Positions 50,015 through 59,623 are shown, numbered from the stretch's first letter. The stretch: 64,000 bases of DNA from an uncultured delta proteobacterium (GCA_903911145.1 CAIWCD010000049.1:62001-126000), one strand, 5' to 3'. Program-made: numbers and translations. Notes: generated from the letters alone by a model not told the origin.

Positions 50015-53000
50015 ATGAAGCGACCACCGACCGACAACCGCGCCCCTCTCGGTCGCCGTTTGCGCGCATCTCTGTTCCCGCAAACGTGGATGTGCGCTCT
50101 GCGCTGCGCATGGTTCGTTGCGCTTGCCACCGTTCAGGCTGCAATCGCCGAACCTCGATCGGGGTTTGTTGCTGAGGTAGTCCAACCCTCGGCCGCGGAA
50201 CTCTATGACGCGGCAACACCAGCACTGAAGACGTTCACCACTTCGGATGGACTGCCAGACAACACGGTGGAGGGCCTGGCATACGACCGAACCGGGCACC
50301 TGTGGATTGGCACACAGGACGGTGCCGCCGTCTATCTGGGACACTCCTGGAAGCCGATTACATTTCCAGGCACAAAACCCTCGCGCCTTGTTCACGCCGT
50401 CCTGGCGGCTTCGGATGGAAGCATCTGGTTTGGAACAAGCGGAAGCGGCGTCTTCCGACTCAAGAACAACCAATGGAGCTCCTATGACGCAAGTTCCGGG
50501 CTTCCATCGTCTGAGGTTTTCTGCATTGGCGAGACGAACGAGAACAACAGGCCGGTCATCTGGATTGGAACTCGAAATGGACTCGCGAAAATAAAGGACG
50601 GCGCGCTGCGCACAGTCCAGCGTTCTGGCCCTCCTGCAGTCAACACCATCACCGCGCTTGTCACCGATGAATCGACCGGCGATCTCTGGGTTGGTTCCGA
50701 GAACGGTCTGGGGCGAATTGTCCGCGGAAGCGACTCCTACGCGGAGTCGGTAAGACTTTCCGGACGCATGATCCGAAGCCTTCTGGTTGAGCGTGGCGAC
50801 GGCGATCACAACATCCTCTGGGTCGGCACGAACGATGGGTTGGTTTCCTACCAGGGCGAAGCGGCGTCGGATGTTTCCCTGGGCAGCAACATCAAACCGC
50901 AAGTCATTGGCCTGACCCAAAGCCACGAATCCGATGGTTCGGCGACTCTCTGGGTTGGAATCCGAGGTGTGGGATTTGGGAGATTGCACAAGGGAGAGTG
51001 GAAGCAGTTTGGAAAGCAGGAAGGTCTTGCCGACGAGAACGTGATCGCGTTGGCATCAGGAACTTCTGGAGGCAGAAATCTCATCTGGGTTGGAGGCGAC
51101 GGAGGCCTCGTTCGCCTGGCCGAGCGCGGGTGGTTCTCATTCCCATCTGGGCCAGCAGTATTGCGAGGGAAGGCAACCAGCCTGCTCGAAAGCAAAGATG
51201 GAAGCATCTGGATGGCGACCGAGTTGGGGTTGGGGCGTTTCAACCGCGACCACTGGACAATCTATCGACCGCCTGCAAGCAGAGCACAGGACGTTGTCGT
51301 CTCTCTCGTGGAAACAACCATCGACAATGAACTGCGTGTGGTTGCGGGCACGGCACAAGGGAACATTTTTCAACTCAAGGCTGAGGAATGGGAACTTCTC
51401 GCCAACCTCGATCCGGGAAACAATATCGCGCGGGCACTCCTGTCTGTAGTGGAGACGGATGGAAGCACCAGCCTGTGGGTCGGCCTCCAGCGCGGACTCT
51501 TTCGCCTCAAGAATGGAGAAGTGACCCATTACGACACGACTTCCGGACTTCCGAGCGACTGGATTCTCAGTCTCGGCGTCACCTACGGCCCGAGCCTGAC
51601 TCCAACTGTATGGGTCGGTACATATGGGGGACTGTCACGATTTCATGCGGGGCAATGGGAGACGGAATCCAGCCACACAGGGTTGCCGCACGATGTGGCA
51701 TCCGCGATTGCAACCACGAACGACTCGACGCTCTGGGTTGGCACACCGGCAGGAGTGGGCCGACTCAAGCTCACGGCCAAGACGCACAATTGGGAGATTT
51801 TTTCCGATCGTTCCGACCCGGCAGTGCGCGGCGTTGTCTACCAGGTCCGGTCCGATGCGCAGGGGCGGATCTACTTTTTTACAAACAAAGGAGTCTCGCG
51901 CCTGACACTTGGTAAAGAGGGGAACCCAACCGTCACGAGTTTCGGGCAAGAGGACGGCCTTCCCAATGTCGAATGCGTGTATGCCGGCGCGCTGATCGAT
52001 CGGCGCGGGCGTATCTGGGCTGCGACCAATGGCGGCGTCGCTGTGTTCGACCCGACAACGGAACTTCAACATCCTGAACCCGCACCGCTCGAACTCGATC
52101 GCATTCTCGTCAACCGGATCGAACGCCCCGGCGACCAACTCGTGTCGCTCAGGCACGACGAGAACGAAATTACGTTTGAGTATTCGCTACTGAGTTATTT
52201 CCGCGACTCAGACACGCGATACCGTACACAACTTGTCGGTGCCGACAGACTTCCCACCGACTGGGGCACCGACCACAAGCGGGAGTTTTCTACCCTTCCC
52301 GCTGGGCACTATGAGTTTCATATCTGGGCAAAGAACTATGCTGGGATCGTCTCATGGTCGGGCGCGCAGCACTTTGAGATCCGTCGCGCTCCCTGGCTGA
52401 CACCCTGGGCGTTTTTTCTCTATGGAACCATACTGACCGTCGCCGCCTATTCCATGTTCCGTTATCGCACTCGTGAACTACACCGACGAGCTGAGATGCT
52501 CGAGCAGACCGTCGCGGATCGGACCAGGGAGGTTGAGGAGAAGAGGCGAGAGGTAGAGGCCAAGAACGCTGCACTGGCGGCCAGCAATGATGAACTCGAA
52601 GAGAGAAACGTCGAGCTCGTCGAATCCTATAAGCAGGCCGACCGGATCTTCTCGGCGCTTGCGGACGCGCTCTCGGGAACAACGTTGGACGGAAAATTCC
52701 GCCTCGACGAAAAAATTGGGGAGGGTGGCTTCGGCGCTGTCTTCAAAGCAACCCAGATCGCAGGAGGCCCGCCGGTTGCGGTCAAGGTCTTTCGACCGCA
52801 GGCGGGCAATGCCTCCGCTGAGTCGTTGGAACGATTCAGACAGGAAGGAGTCTCAGCAAGTCGGGTCGCGCACAAGAATGCAGTCAACATTCTTGACTCA
52901 GGCATCTCCGCCGAAGGGATCGCCTACCTTGTAATGGAGTTGCTCGAGGGACGATCGCTTTCGGCGGAATTGAAGCAACTTGGTAAGCTTTCCATCCGGC

Positions 53001-53527
53001 GCGCGGGACAGATCGCAAGTTCTGTCCTCAAGGCACTGGCGGTCGCGCACCAGTCTGGAATTGTTCATCGCGACATCAAGCCAGACAACATCTTCATTCA
53101 CCACGATGCCGACGGAGAGATCATCAAGGTGGTCGACTTCGGTGTCGCCAAATTGCGAGACCAGGAGACCAAAGACAAGACCCTGACTGTCACCGGGGCG
53201 ATCGTTGGAACGCCCGCATATATGGCTCCCGAACGGCTTGAGAGTCGACCCTATGATGGGCGTAGCGACGTCTATAGTGTTGGTATCGTGCTCTATGAAA
53301 TGCTGACGGGTGAGCCGCCGTTTCAATCGCAGGAGAACAACATCTGGTCGCTGGTGATGATGCACCTCACCGTCGCACCTCGCGCCTTGAGTGAGCTCGA
53401 CCCGACCATTCCACCCGAAGTTGCGCAGGTCGTGCTTGAGGCGCTTGCGAAGAACCAGGAAGAACGTCCTGACGCGGCGACACTGATTGGGAGAATCGAA
53501 CAGAGCTTTGGATTGACGCAAGGCTGA
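50015..53527 (+). CDS. Beta-propeller sensor fused to a Ser/Thr protein kinase
   Basis: A 1170-residue receptor kinase. A basic start and hydrophobic segment (WMCALRCAWFVALATVQAAIA) exports residues about 50-690, which hold about 13 Reg_prop blades (LWIGTQDG, LWVGTNDG, IWVGGDGG and so on), enough for two seven-bladed propellers. A Y_Y_Y-like domain (ending HYEFHIWAKNYAG) follows, then a transmembrane helix at about 794-816, a coiled coil (about 820-880) and a complete Hanks-type kinase at 891-1165: GEGGFGAVFK, Lys924 in VAVK, HRDIKPDN with Asp1020, and DFG Asp1041. Reg_prop/Y_Y_Y usually sits with histidine kinases; a Ser/Thr kinase output is unusual. Confidence 0.92.
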   Translation: MKRPPTDNRAPLGRRLRASLFPQTWMCALRCAWFVALATVQAAIAEPRSGFVAEVVQPSAAELYDAATPALKTFTTSDGLPDNTVEGLAYDRTGHLWIGTQDGAAVYLGHSWKPITFPGTKPSRLVHAVLAASDGSIWFGTSGSGVFRLKNNQWSSYDASSGLPSSEVFCIGETNENNRPVIWIGTRNGLAKIKDGALRTVQRSGPPAVNTITALVTDESTGDLWVGSENGLGRIVRGSDSYAESVRLSGRMIRSLLVERGDGDHNILWVGTNDGLVSYQGEAASDVSLGSNIKPQVIGLTQSHESDGSATLWVGIRGVGFGRLHKGEWKQFGKQEGLADENVIALASGTSGGRNLIWVGGDGGLVRLAERGWFSFPSGPAVLRGKATSLLESKDGSIWMATELGLGRFNRDHWTIYRPPASRAQDVVVSLVETTIDNELRVVAGTAQGNIFQLKAEEWELLANLDPGNNIARALLSVVETDGSTSLWVGLQRGLFRLKNGEVTHYDTTSGLPSDWILSLGVTYGPSLTPTVWVGTYGGLSRFHAGQWETESSHTGLPHDVASAIATTNDSTLWVGTPAGVGRLKLTAKTHNWEIFSDRSDPAVRGVVYQVRSDAQGRIYFFTNKGVSRLTLGKEGNPTVTSFGQEDGLPNVECVYAGALIDRRGRIWAATNGGVAVFDPTTELQHPEPAPLELDRILVNRIERPGDQLVSLRHDENEITFEYSLLSYFRDSDTRYRTQLVGADRLPTDWGTDHKREFSTLPAGHYEFHIWAKNYAGIVSWSGAQHFEIRRAPWLTPWAFFLYGTILTVAAYSMFRYRTRELHRRAEMLEQTVADRTREVEEKRREVEAKNAALAASNDELEERNVELVESYKQADRIFSALADALSGTTLDGKFRLDEKIGEGGFGAVFKATQIAGGPPVAVKVFRPQAGNASAESLERFRQEGVSASRVAHKNAVNILDSGISAEGIAYLVMELLEGRSLSAELKQLGKLSIRRAGQIASSVLKALAVAHQSGIVHRDIKPDNIFIHHDADGEIIKVVDFGVAKLRDQETKDKTLTVTGAIVGTPAYMAPERLESRPYDGRSDVYSVGIVLYEMLTGEPPFQSQENNIWSLVMMHLTVAPRALSELDPTIPPEVAQVVLEALAKNQEERPDAATLIGRIEQSFGLTQG

Positions 53528-53648
53528 TCGCCGTTGGGAGGCGCAATGAGCGCAGAGACGAACTGCGTGCTCGGGATATCCGCCGAACATTGACTCGATC
53601 AATCGCCCGTGAATATGCTTTCGCGTTGCGAGTGAGGAGTTCGTCGTC

Positions 53649-54713
53649 ATGGACAAGCCAGAACAGATGATCGAGGATCTTCGTCGTCTGGTTTCAGTGA
53701 CGAAGGTCATTACGTCGTCGCTCAGCGTCGACGAGCAGCTTCCGTTGATCATGGACGCGGTCATCGCGCTTACGAATGCAGACAAGGCGATGCTGCTTCT
53801 CTTTGAAAATGGTCGATATGAGGTGCGCGCGGAGCGGCCCGCGCCCGCAGACACGAAGAGCAGCCGGCCGGCATATTCGACTGGCGTGATCAACCAGGTG
53901 GTTGAGTCAGGTGAGCCGCTCTTCATTCTCGATACCGATCTCCACGCGCAGATGGCCAGACAGGTCAGCGTGCAGGCGATGCAGTTGCGGACGGTCATGT
54001 GTACGCCGCTGCGGTCGAGGACGGGGATCTTCGGGGTGCTCTACGTCCATGCCTCGACGCCGCTGCTGGCGTTCAACGAGCGCAAGAAGGAGATCTTCAA
54101 CTCGCTTTCCGATTACGCCTCGATCGCACTCGACAATGCGCGTCTGTTTACCGCTTCAATCAGCGATCCGATGACGGCGCTGTACAATCATTCCTATGGC
54201 CAGCGGCGCCTGGACGAAGAGCTCATGCGTGCGAAACGACATGGGCGACATCTCAGTTTCGCGTTGATCGATGTCGATAAATTCAAAGCCGTGAATGACA
54301 GTTATGGACACCGCAAGGGCGACGCATTGATATGCGGCATCGCCTCTGCTCTGCGAGGTTCGGTCCGGCAGACCGATATCGTTGCCCGGTATGGCGGAGA
54401 TGAATTCGCCATCATCATGCCTGAGACCGGTGGTTCTACAGGTGCACCTGGGTCTGAGATCTCAGGCTCACGCATTCTCGCGGAGCGTCTGAGAGACAAG
54501 CTGAATGTAGAACTGGTTGCTGGGGTTCCGAAGATCAGTGCGAGCATTGGAATCGCGTGCTACCCAGTCGATTTTCCCAATGAGAAAGAGCGGGAAGATT
54601 TGACGCCAGGAGACCTGGTCGATCGCGCGGACAAGGCGCTCTACGCGGCAAAGAGACTCGGAGGAAATCGAGTCTGTGACGCTCACGAGCAGGCCGCTGC
54701 GCCGTCGAACTGA
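53649..54713 (+). CDS. GAF-GGDEF diguanylate cyclase
   Basis: A 354-residue cytoplasmic protein: a GAF domain (about 20-165) and a GGDEF domain (about 170-345). The active site GGDEF is intact at 249-253, and the product-inhibition site RQTD (240-243) is exactly five residues before it. SDPMTALYNHSYGQRRLDEEL and DVDKFKAVND match active cyclases. No response-regulator receiver is present, so regulation is through GAF. It follows the kinase gene by 121 bp with GAGGAG before the ATG, and is convergent with the NtrC-type gene. Confidence 0.93.
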   Translation: MDKPEQMIEDLRRLVSVTKVITSSLSVDEQLPLIMDAVIALTNADKAMLLLFENGRYEVRAERPAPADTKSSRPAYSTGVINQVVESGEPLFILDTDLHAQMARQVSVQAMQLRTVMCTPLRSRTGIFGVLYVHASTPLLAFNERKKEIFNSLSDYASIALDNARLFTASISDPMTALYNHSYGQRRLDEELMRAKRHGRHLSFALIDVDKFKAVNDSYGHRKGDALICGIASALRGSVRQTDIVARYGGDEFAIIMPETGGSTGAPGSEISGSRILAERLRDKLNVELVAGVPKISASIGIACYPVDFPNEKEREDLTPGDLVDRADKALYAAKRLGGNRVCDAHEQAAAPSN

Positions 54714-54717
54714 ATGG

Positions 54718-56130
54718 TTATTGATTTTCTTCGTTGAGCTGTTTCCGCGGACGGCCACCGTGGCCGGGCCGGCGCAGGCCGTGACGGGTCAACGCCCGCG
54801 CAAGAGCCAGCCGCTGGATTCCCAGCAGTGCCGCTGCTTGTGTCTGGTTATCCATCGCCTCACGCATCGCAAGCTCGATTGCGTCCCGCTCGAGGTTGTC
54901 AAGAGCATTGGGGCCGAACCGGAGCAGAAGTCGTGCATCGCCGGGAGAGGATTTCGCAGCTCCGGCCGATCCCGTCGGGCGCTGGGAGAGATGCAGTTCC
55001 CCGGCCTCCAACAGACCGTCTGAAGAGGAGACGATTGCCGCTTCGAGCAGGTTCTTCAACTCGCGCACGTTTCCGGGAAAATCATAGGCGACCAACTTCG
55101 CCTTCGCCGATGGCGAGAGCCCCGTGATGGAGCGGCCCAGTTCGCGATTGAAATGCTCGACGAAATAGTCGGCGAGGTGCAGCACGTCGGCGCCACGTTC
55201 ACGCAGCGGCGGCACGCGAATCGTGAAGACGCTGAGCCGATAGTAGAGATCAGCACGGAACGTCTTTTCCGCGACCATCTGGCGAAGATCTCGATGCGTC
55301 GCCGCGACCACGCGCACATTGAGCTTGCGCGGCCGCTTCGAGCCGAGTCGCCAGATCATCCGATCCTCGAGGACGCGCAGCAGCTTCGCCTGCATCGTCA
55401 ACGGCAGTTCGCCGATCTCATCGAGAAAGATCGTACCGCCCTCTGCCATCTCAAATCGGCCGACGTGATCCGCGTCCGCGCCGGTGAACGAGCCCTTCTC
55501 GTGGCCAAACAACTCGCTCTCCAGAAGTTGTTCCGGGATCGCGCTGCAGGTCACTGGAATCAGCGGCTGGCCTGCCCTCTCCGAGAGACGGTGGATCGCC
55601 TCGACGATCAGCTCTTTGCCTACGCCGCTCTCGCCTTCGATGAGCGCAGTGGTGGCAGGAGTTCGAGCGACGGAGCGAACCCGCTCGAGCACGTCGGCCA
55701 TATTGCGTGCGCGGCTGATGATGCGCGTCAGGATGAGCCGTTCGCTCTCGGCCCAGCGCGGTCGCACAATCTCCGGACGATTCGCGTAGACGAGCGCGTG
55801 AAGCGAGTCAGACAGCTCAGCACCGGGCGCGACATAGCTATGCGCACCGAGGCGCATGCAACGAACGGCCTCATGAACCGACGGCTGAAAGGCGACGACA
55901 ACAACCGGAACGGTGCACGCAGCAAGCAATCGAGAGAGATCCTCGGGTGCCGCCGAAGCGAGCACGATCGCGTCGACACCACCGTCGGCCACCAGAGACA
56001 GACAGCTCTCGAGATCGGGAGCGACTGCGAGCTCCGCGGCGACCTCGGAAAGCGCGGAGCGCAACGATTCCTGCTCCGCCGCAGACGCGCACACCACCAC
56101 GCGCACGGCTCGCTGCGTCGCCACCGTCAT
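54718..56130 (-). CDS. Sigma-54-dependent regulator with degenerate receiver domain
   Basis: An NtrC-type bacterial enhancer-binding protein of 470 aa. The AAA+ domain has Walker A GESGVGKE, GSFTGA (loop that contacts sigma-54, Ser for Ala), and Walker B GTIFLDEIGE; a Fis-type helix-turn-helix ends the protein (NQTQAAALLGIQRLALARALTR). The N-terminal 120 residues fold like a receiver but lack its chemistry: no acid pair after the first strand (VVVCASAAEQ), Ala-Ser where the phosphorylated Asp should be (AIVLASAAPE), and no lysine in the last loop. Phosphorylation control is therefore unlikely. ATG 56128-56130 chosen. Confidence 0.9.
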   Translation of the reverse strand: MTVATQRAVRVVVCASAAEQESLRSALSEVAAELAVAPDLESCLSLVADGGVDAIVLASAAPEDLSRLLAACTVPVVVVAFQPSVHEAVRCMRLGAHSYVAPGAELSDSLHALVYANRPEIVRPRWAESERLILTRIISRARNMADVLERVRSVARTPATTALIEGESGVGKELIVEAIHRLSERAGQPLIPVTCSAIPEQLLESELFGHEKGSFTGADADHVGRFEMAEGGTIFLDEIGELPLTMQAKLLRVLEDRMIWRLGSKRPRKLNVRVVAATHRDLRQMVAEKTFRADLYYRLSVFTIRVPPLRERGADVLHLADYFVEHFNRELGRSITGLSPSAKAKLVAYDFPGNVRELKNLLEAAIVSSSDGLLEAGELHLSQRPTGSAGAAKSSPGDARLLLRFGPNALDNLERDAIELAMREAMDNQTQAAALLGIQRLALARALTRHGLRRPGHGGRPRKQLNEENQ

Positions 56131-56155
56131 CGCTCCCTCATCAGCCACAACTGAG

Positions 56156-56776
56156 TCATAGATAGCGTTCGATCTGCTTGAATAGATCGAGTCGGTCGAC
56201 GAGGTTGGTGAGGTAGTCGAGCTTGTCCGTGGAAAGTTCGATGACGGGAGAGAGCGTGTAGCGACCGCGCCACTCATCATAGAGCTTGTTCAGTCGCTTC
56301 AGATACTCAGTCGGGATCTGCTGCTCCATCGCCCTTCCCCGCCGCGCGATCCGCTTCTTGAGAGCAGGCACCGGGCATTTGAGGAAGATCATCAAGTCGG
56401 GAGGCTGCAGCGAACTGGTCACCGAATCAAACAGCTCGCGATACATCTTGTAGTCGCGCGGATCGATCATTCCGGTTCGATACAGGTTCTCGCAGAAGAT
56501 CTCCGCGTCCTCATAGATCGTCCGATCCTGGACCACCGTGCCCGGGTCGGCCATCAACTCGCGATGAAGTCGGAACTTGTGCGTGAGGAAATAGATCTGC
56601 GAGTGGAACGCCCACTTCTTCATATCGGCGTAGAAATCGACCAGATATGGGTTGGTATCGTTCGGCTCGAAGAAGGGCTTGAGCCCGTAGCGTCGGCAGA
56701 GGAACTGAACGAGTTCGCTCTTGCCTGCGCCCATGTTCCCGGCAACGGCGAGGAAGCGTTTTTGGACAGGGCGCAT
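56156..56776 (-). CDS. Deoxynucleoside kinase family protein
   Basis: A 206-residue deoxynucleoside kinase-like P-loop enzyme. Walker A is GNMGAGKS at about residue 13, and DRTIYEDAEIF supplies the substrate-binding Asp-Arg and Glu. The lid carries KKRIARRGRAMEQQIP. It would phosphorylate a deoxynucleoside for salvage, substrate unknown. It ends 25 bp before the sigma-54 regulator and is divergent from plsC. Confidence 0.88.
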   Translation of the reverse strand: MRPVQKRFLAVAGNMGAGKSELVQFLCRRYGLKPFFEPNDTNPYLVDFYADMKKWAFHSQIYFLTHKFRLHRELMADPGTVVQDRTIYEDAEIFCENLYRTGMIDPRDYKMYRELFDSVTSSLQPPDLMIFLKCPVPALKKRIARRGRAMEQQIPTEYLKRLNKLYDEWRGRYTLSPVIELSTDKLDYLTNLVDRLDLFKQIERYL

Positions 56777-56830
56777 GCGCCAATTTCATTAGCACGGTCG
56801 CCGTCCGGCTGGGTGTAAGGTGCGCACCCG

Positions 56831-57652
56831 ATGGAAGGACAAAACGATGGCGTGCTCTCCGACCTGCTCGCCTACGCACGCTTCTGGTTTGCGATGGCGG
56901 TCACTGTCGTCGGCGCGATCCTGGGGTTCTGCGGTGCGACGCTCGGACTCTTCATGCCGCGCAAGCTCGGCCGGCGTTGGATGCTCCAGTTCCCCGTGAT
57001 CTGGGCGCGGATGATTCTCTGGGCGGCGCGCTGCCCGATCGACGCGCAGTTCGAGGCGCCGCTTCCTGAGGGCGGCATCTTCATCTTCGCCAATCACCAG
57101 AGCACGCTCGACATCATCGCGCTCTTTCTCTTGATGAAGGACCGGCCGATCTCGTTTGCCGTCAAGCGCGAACTCTTCGGTGTGCCAATCATGGGCTGGT
57201 ACCTGCGAATGGCGGGTTTCATTGAAGTGGACCGCAACAGCCGCGAGCGCGCGATCAAGAACTACGCGAAGGCGGGCGGATACCTGCGCGAGGGCGCGAC
57301 GATCGGGATCTATCCCGAGGGGACGCGTTCGATCGACGGGTCGGTTCTTCCGTTCAAGAAGGGGCCGTTTGTGCTCGCGATCGAGACGCAGATGCCGATC
57401 GTGCCGATCGCCGTGGATGGCGCGCAGCGCGCCTCGCGCAAGCACACCAAGAAGCTCTACGGGACGACGATTCATGTACGCATCGGCAAGGCAATTGAGA
57501 CGCGCGGCCTGGTCGCGGAGGATCGCGACGCGCTTCTCATTCGCACGCGCAAGGAGATCCTCGCGCTGCATCTCAAGGCTGGAGCCGCCCCGAGCCCCGA
57601 GGAGCCGATGATCGCGCCCCCGGGGAAGCGTACCGGGGAGCGCCAGGCGTGA
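56831..57652 (+). CDS. plsC: 1-acyl-sn-glycerol-3-phosphate acyltransferase
   Basis: Membrane acyltransferase making phosphatidic acid. The protein is 273 aa. Two hydrophobic stretches near the N-terminus (FWFAMAVTVVGAILGFCGA) anchor it. The catalytic motif is NHQSTLDIIAL (HX4D), the glycerol-phosphate motif YPEGTRS and a PIVPIAVDGA motif follow. The stop overlaps the next gene's GTG (GTGA). Confidence 0.93.
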   Translation: MEGQNDGVLSDLLAYARFWFAMAVTVVGAILGFCGATLGLFMPRKLGRRWMLQFPVIWARMILWAARCPIDAQFEAPLPEGGIFIFANHQSTLDIIALFLLMKDRPISFAVKRELFGVPIMGWYLRMAGFIEVDRNSRERAIKNYAKAGGYLREGATIGIYPEGTRSIDGSVLPFKKGPFVLAIETQMPIVPIAVDGAQRASRKHTKKLYGTTIHVRIGKAIETRGLVAEDRDALLIRTRKEILALHLKAGAAPSPEEPMIAPPGKRTGERQA

Positions 57653-59028
57653 GCGCGCGTTCGGGACGACAGCGGATCCTGGCGGCTCTGGTCTTCGCTG
57701 GTTCTCAATTGGCCACAGCGTGCGCGACCGCGCCCAGAGCGGACTCGCGCGATCCGATCGGATTGACCGAGCAAGGCCAGGCAGATCTCTTAGCGAACAA
57801 ACCGGCGGTCGCACTCGAGTCGTTTGAAGCGGCGCTGCATGCAGACCACAAGCGTCTTGCGGCGGTGCGTGGACGCATCGAGGCCGCGCGCAGACTTGGG
57901 CGTCTTTCACAGATCGCGAGTGCTGCGGAACTCCAGGCCGCGCAAGATCCGAACGACGGCATTGCCTGGTACACGCTCGGTCTCTGTCGATTCGCGGCCG
58001 GCGATCAGGCCGGCGCCGTGGCCGCGCTCGGTCGTGCCGTCGAGACGCTGCAGGACACGCTGGGCCAGGCCGACGCGCAGTACCGATTGGGAATTGCTCT
58101 CTTCAACGACGAGAAGTTTGCGCTGGCACGCGGGCCGCTCGAGCGGGCTGTGGCGTTGAATCCGAAGAGTGCGCGTTATCGCGTGCCGCTTGCGAGCTGC
58201 GTCGATCGCCTCGGTGATCGCAAAGCGGCAATCGCGCTGCTAGCGCCGATCCCCGAACTCTCGCCCACGCCCGAGGAGGCGAAGCTGGCGATGCAGACTT
58301 CGCGCGTACTCACGGAGCCGTTTCGTGGCGTGCCGCAGGAGTCTCGTGCGCAACTGGAGCAAGCGCTCGGATATCTGCTGCGCGACGCGCCCGGTCTCGC
58401 CGTCGCGCCGCTCGAGGCGCTTCTCGAAAAGCTGCCCGACCTCGGCGCAGCGCACGCGCTGCTTGGACTCGCTGCGCAGCGGCTGGATGAAGCAGGGCGT
58501 GCAATGACCGAACTCAAGCGCGCCGCAGAGCTCTCGCCCGAGGCGCCGCAGCCTCATGTCTATCTCGCCGAGTTCTATGCCGGCCACGCGAGGCCCGAGC
58601 TCGCGCTCGAGGAGTACAACGCCGCACTCGCGCGCGATCCTCTCGACGTCGCGACGCTGCGCAAGCTGGCGATGCTCGAGCTCGAACGTCCGACGGGAGC
58701 GCCAGCCGCAGTCGTGTCGCTGCGCAAGGCAGTCGCTCTCACGCCAGACGACGACGCGCTTGGGTTGCTGCTCGCGCGCGCGGAGCTCTCTGGCGTTGAT
58801 GCGGCCGCGGGGCAGACGAGGCTCGAGAAGCTCGCGCAGAAGCGTCCCGACGACGCCGAGGTGTTGCTGCGCCTGGCGATGGCACTGCTCGATGCGCGCA
58901 GCCAACTGCAAGGCGATGCGCGCACGGAGATGACTCGACGCGCAGTGCAACTGACGCAGAAGGTGCTCACGCTCCAACCCGACAACGCCGGTGCGTCGCG
59001 GCTGCTCACTGCGCTGCAGAAGGGTTAG
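57649..59028 (+). CDS. TPR-repeat lipoprotein
   Basis: A 459-residue lipoprotein: a signal peptide with lipobox LATAC (cysteine at about residue 25), then a nearly all-helical protein with about ten tetratricopeptide-like repeats (for example WYTLGLCRFAAGDQAGAVAALGR and VYLAEFYAGHARPELALEEY). Such proteins scaffold envelope complexes. It starts GTG, overlapping plsC (GTGA). Confidence 0.85.
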   Translation: MSARSGRQRILAALVFAGSQLATACATAPRADSRDPIGLTEQGQADLLANKPAVALESFEAALHADHKRLAAVRGRIEAARRLGRLSQIASAAELQAAQDPNDGIAWYTLGLCRFAAGDQAGAVAALGRAVETLQDTLGQADAQYRLGIALFNDEKFALARGPLERAVALNPKSARYRVPLASCVDRLGDRKAAIALLAPIPELSPTPEEAKLAMQTSRVLTEPFRGVPQESRAQLEQALGYLLRDAPGLAVAPLEALLEKLPDLGAAHALLGLAAQRLDEAGRAMTELKRAAELSPEAPQPHVYLAEFYAGHARPELALEEYNAALARDPLDVATLRKLAMLELERPTGAPAAVVSLRKAVALTPDDDALGLLLARAELSGVDAAAGQTRLEKLAQKRPDDAEVLLRLAMALLDARSQLQGDARTEMTRRAVQLTQKVLTLQPDNAGASRLLTALQKG

Positions 59029-59038
59029 GCTCGAACTT

Positions 59039-59623
59039 GTGAGCGACGTTTCGACAGCGCAGGGCTCTGACCCGGGCGGCAACCGATCACCGGGCCGACG
59101 TCCTTTCCAGGGATGGGGCAAGGCCATCGCGCGAGCGCTGGCGCTGGCGGCGAATGCGCTCGTTCGAATCTCGCGCCTTGGCGTCCATGAGGCGAAGGAG
59201 CGCGGTGGTCATGCGCTTCATCAATTCGCGCAGCGGCCGCAGCAGACGCGCCAGCGTGTCTACGCGTTCGGCAGCTATGGACTGGTGCTCGCGGTCACTC
59301 TCGCTGCGCAGTTGTGGGAGCCGAATTCGCTGCAGGCCTACGTCAAGATCGAACCGGTCGCGCTGCCCGAGGCGACCGTGGTCTTCGTGCGCAACGATTC
59401 GAGCCACACCTGGAAAGACGTCAAGGTTCTGCTCAACGATCGCTTTGAGTACCAACGACCAGACCTGCCGCCGACGCACTACATCTCGCTGCAGGTCGAT
59501 CGCTTCGCCAGTTACGATGCCAACGGTAAGGCGAGCTATGCGGCGAAAGATCTGGTGCCGAAGAAGGTTTCGCTCGAATGCGACAGGGGCCACTTCGTGC
59601 TCGATCTGGAAAAGCAACCATGA
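59039..59623 (+). CDS. Single-pass membrane protein of unknown function
   Basis: A 194-residue protein with a charged N-terminal cytoplasmic part (about 90 residues), one helix at about 80-100 (AFGSYGLVLAVTLAAQLW) and an outer domain beginning YVKIEPVALPEATVVFVRN that looks like beta-strands. No family recognised. The GTG start at 59039 is ten bases after the TPR gene stop. Its stop overlaps the next gene (ATGA), which encodes a CheY-like regulator, so the two may act together. Confidence 0.7.
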   Translation: MSDVSTAQGSDPGGNRSPGRRPFQGWGKAIARALALAANALVRISRLGVHEAKERGGHALHQFAQRPQQTRQRVYAFGSYGLVLAVTLAAQLWEPNSLQAYVKIEPVALPEATVVFVRNDSSHTWKDVKVLLNDRFEYQRPDLPPTHYISLQVDRFASYDANGKASYAAKDLVPKKVSLECDRGHFVLDLEKQP

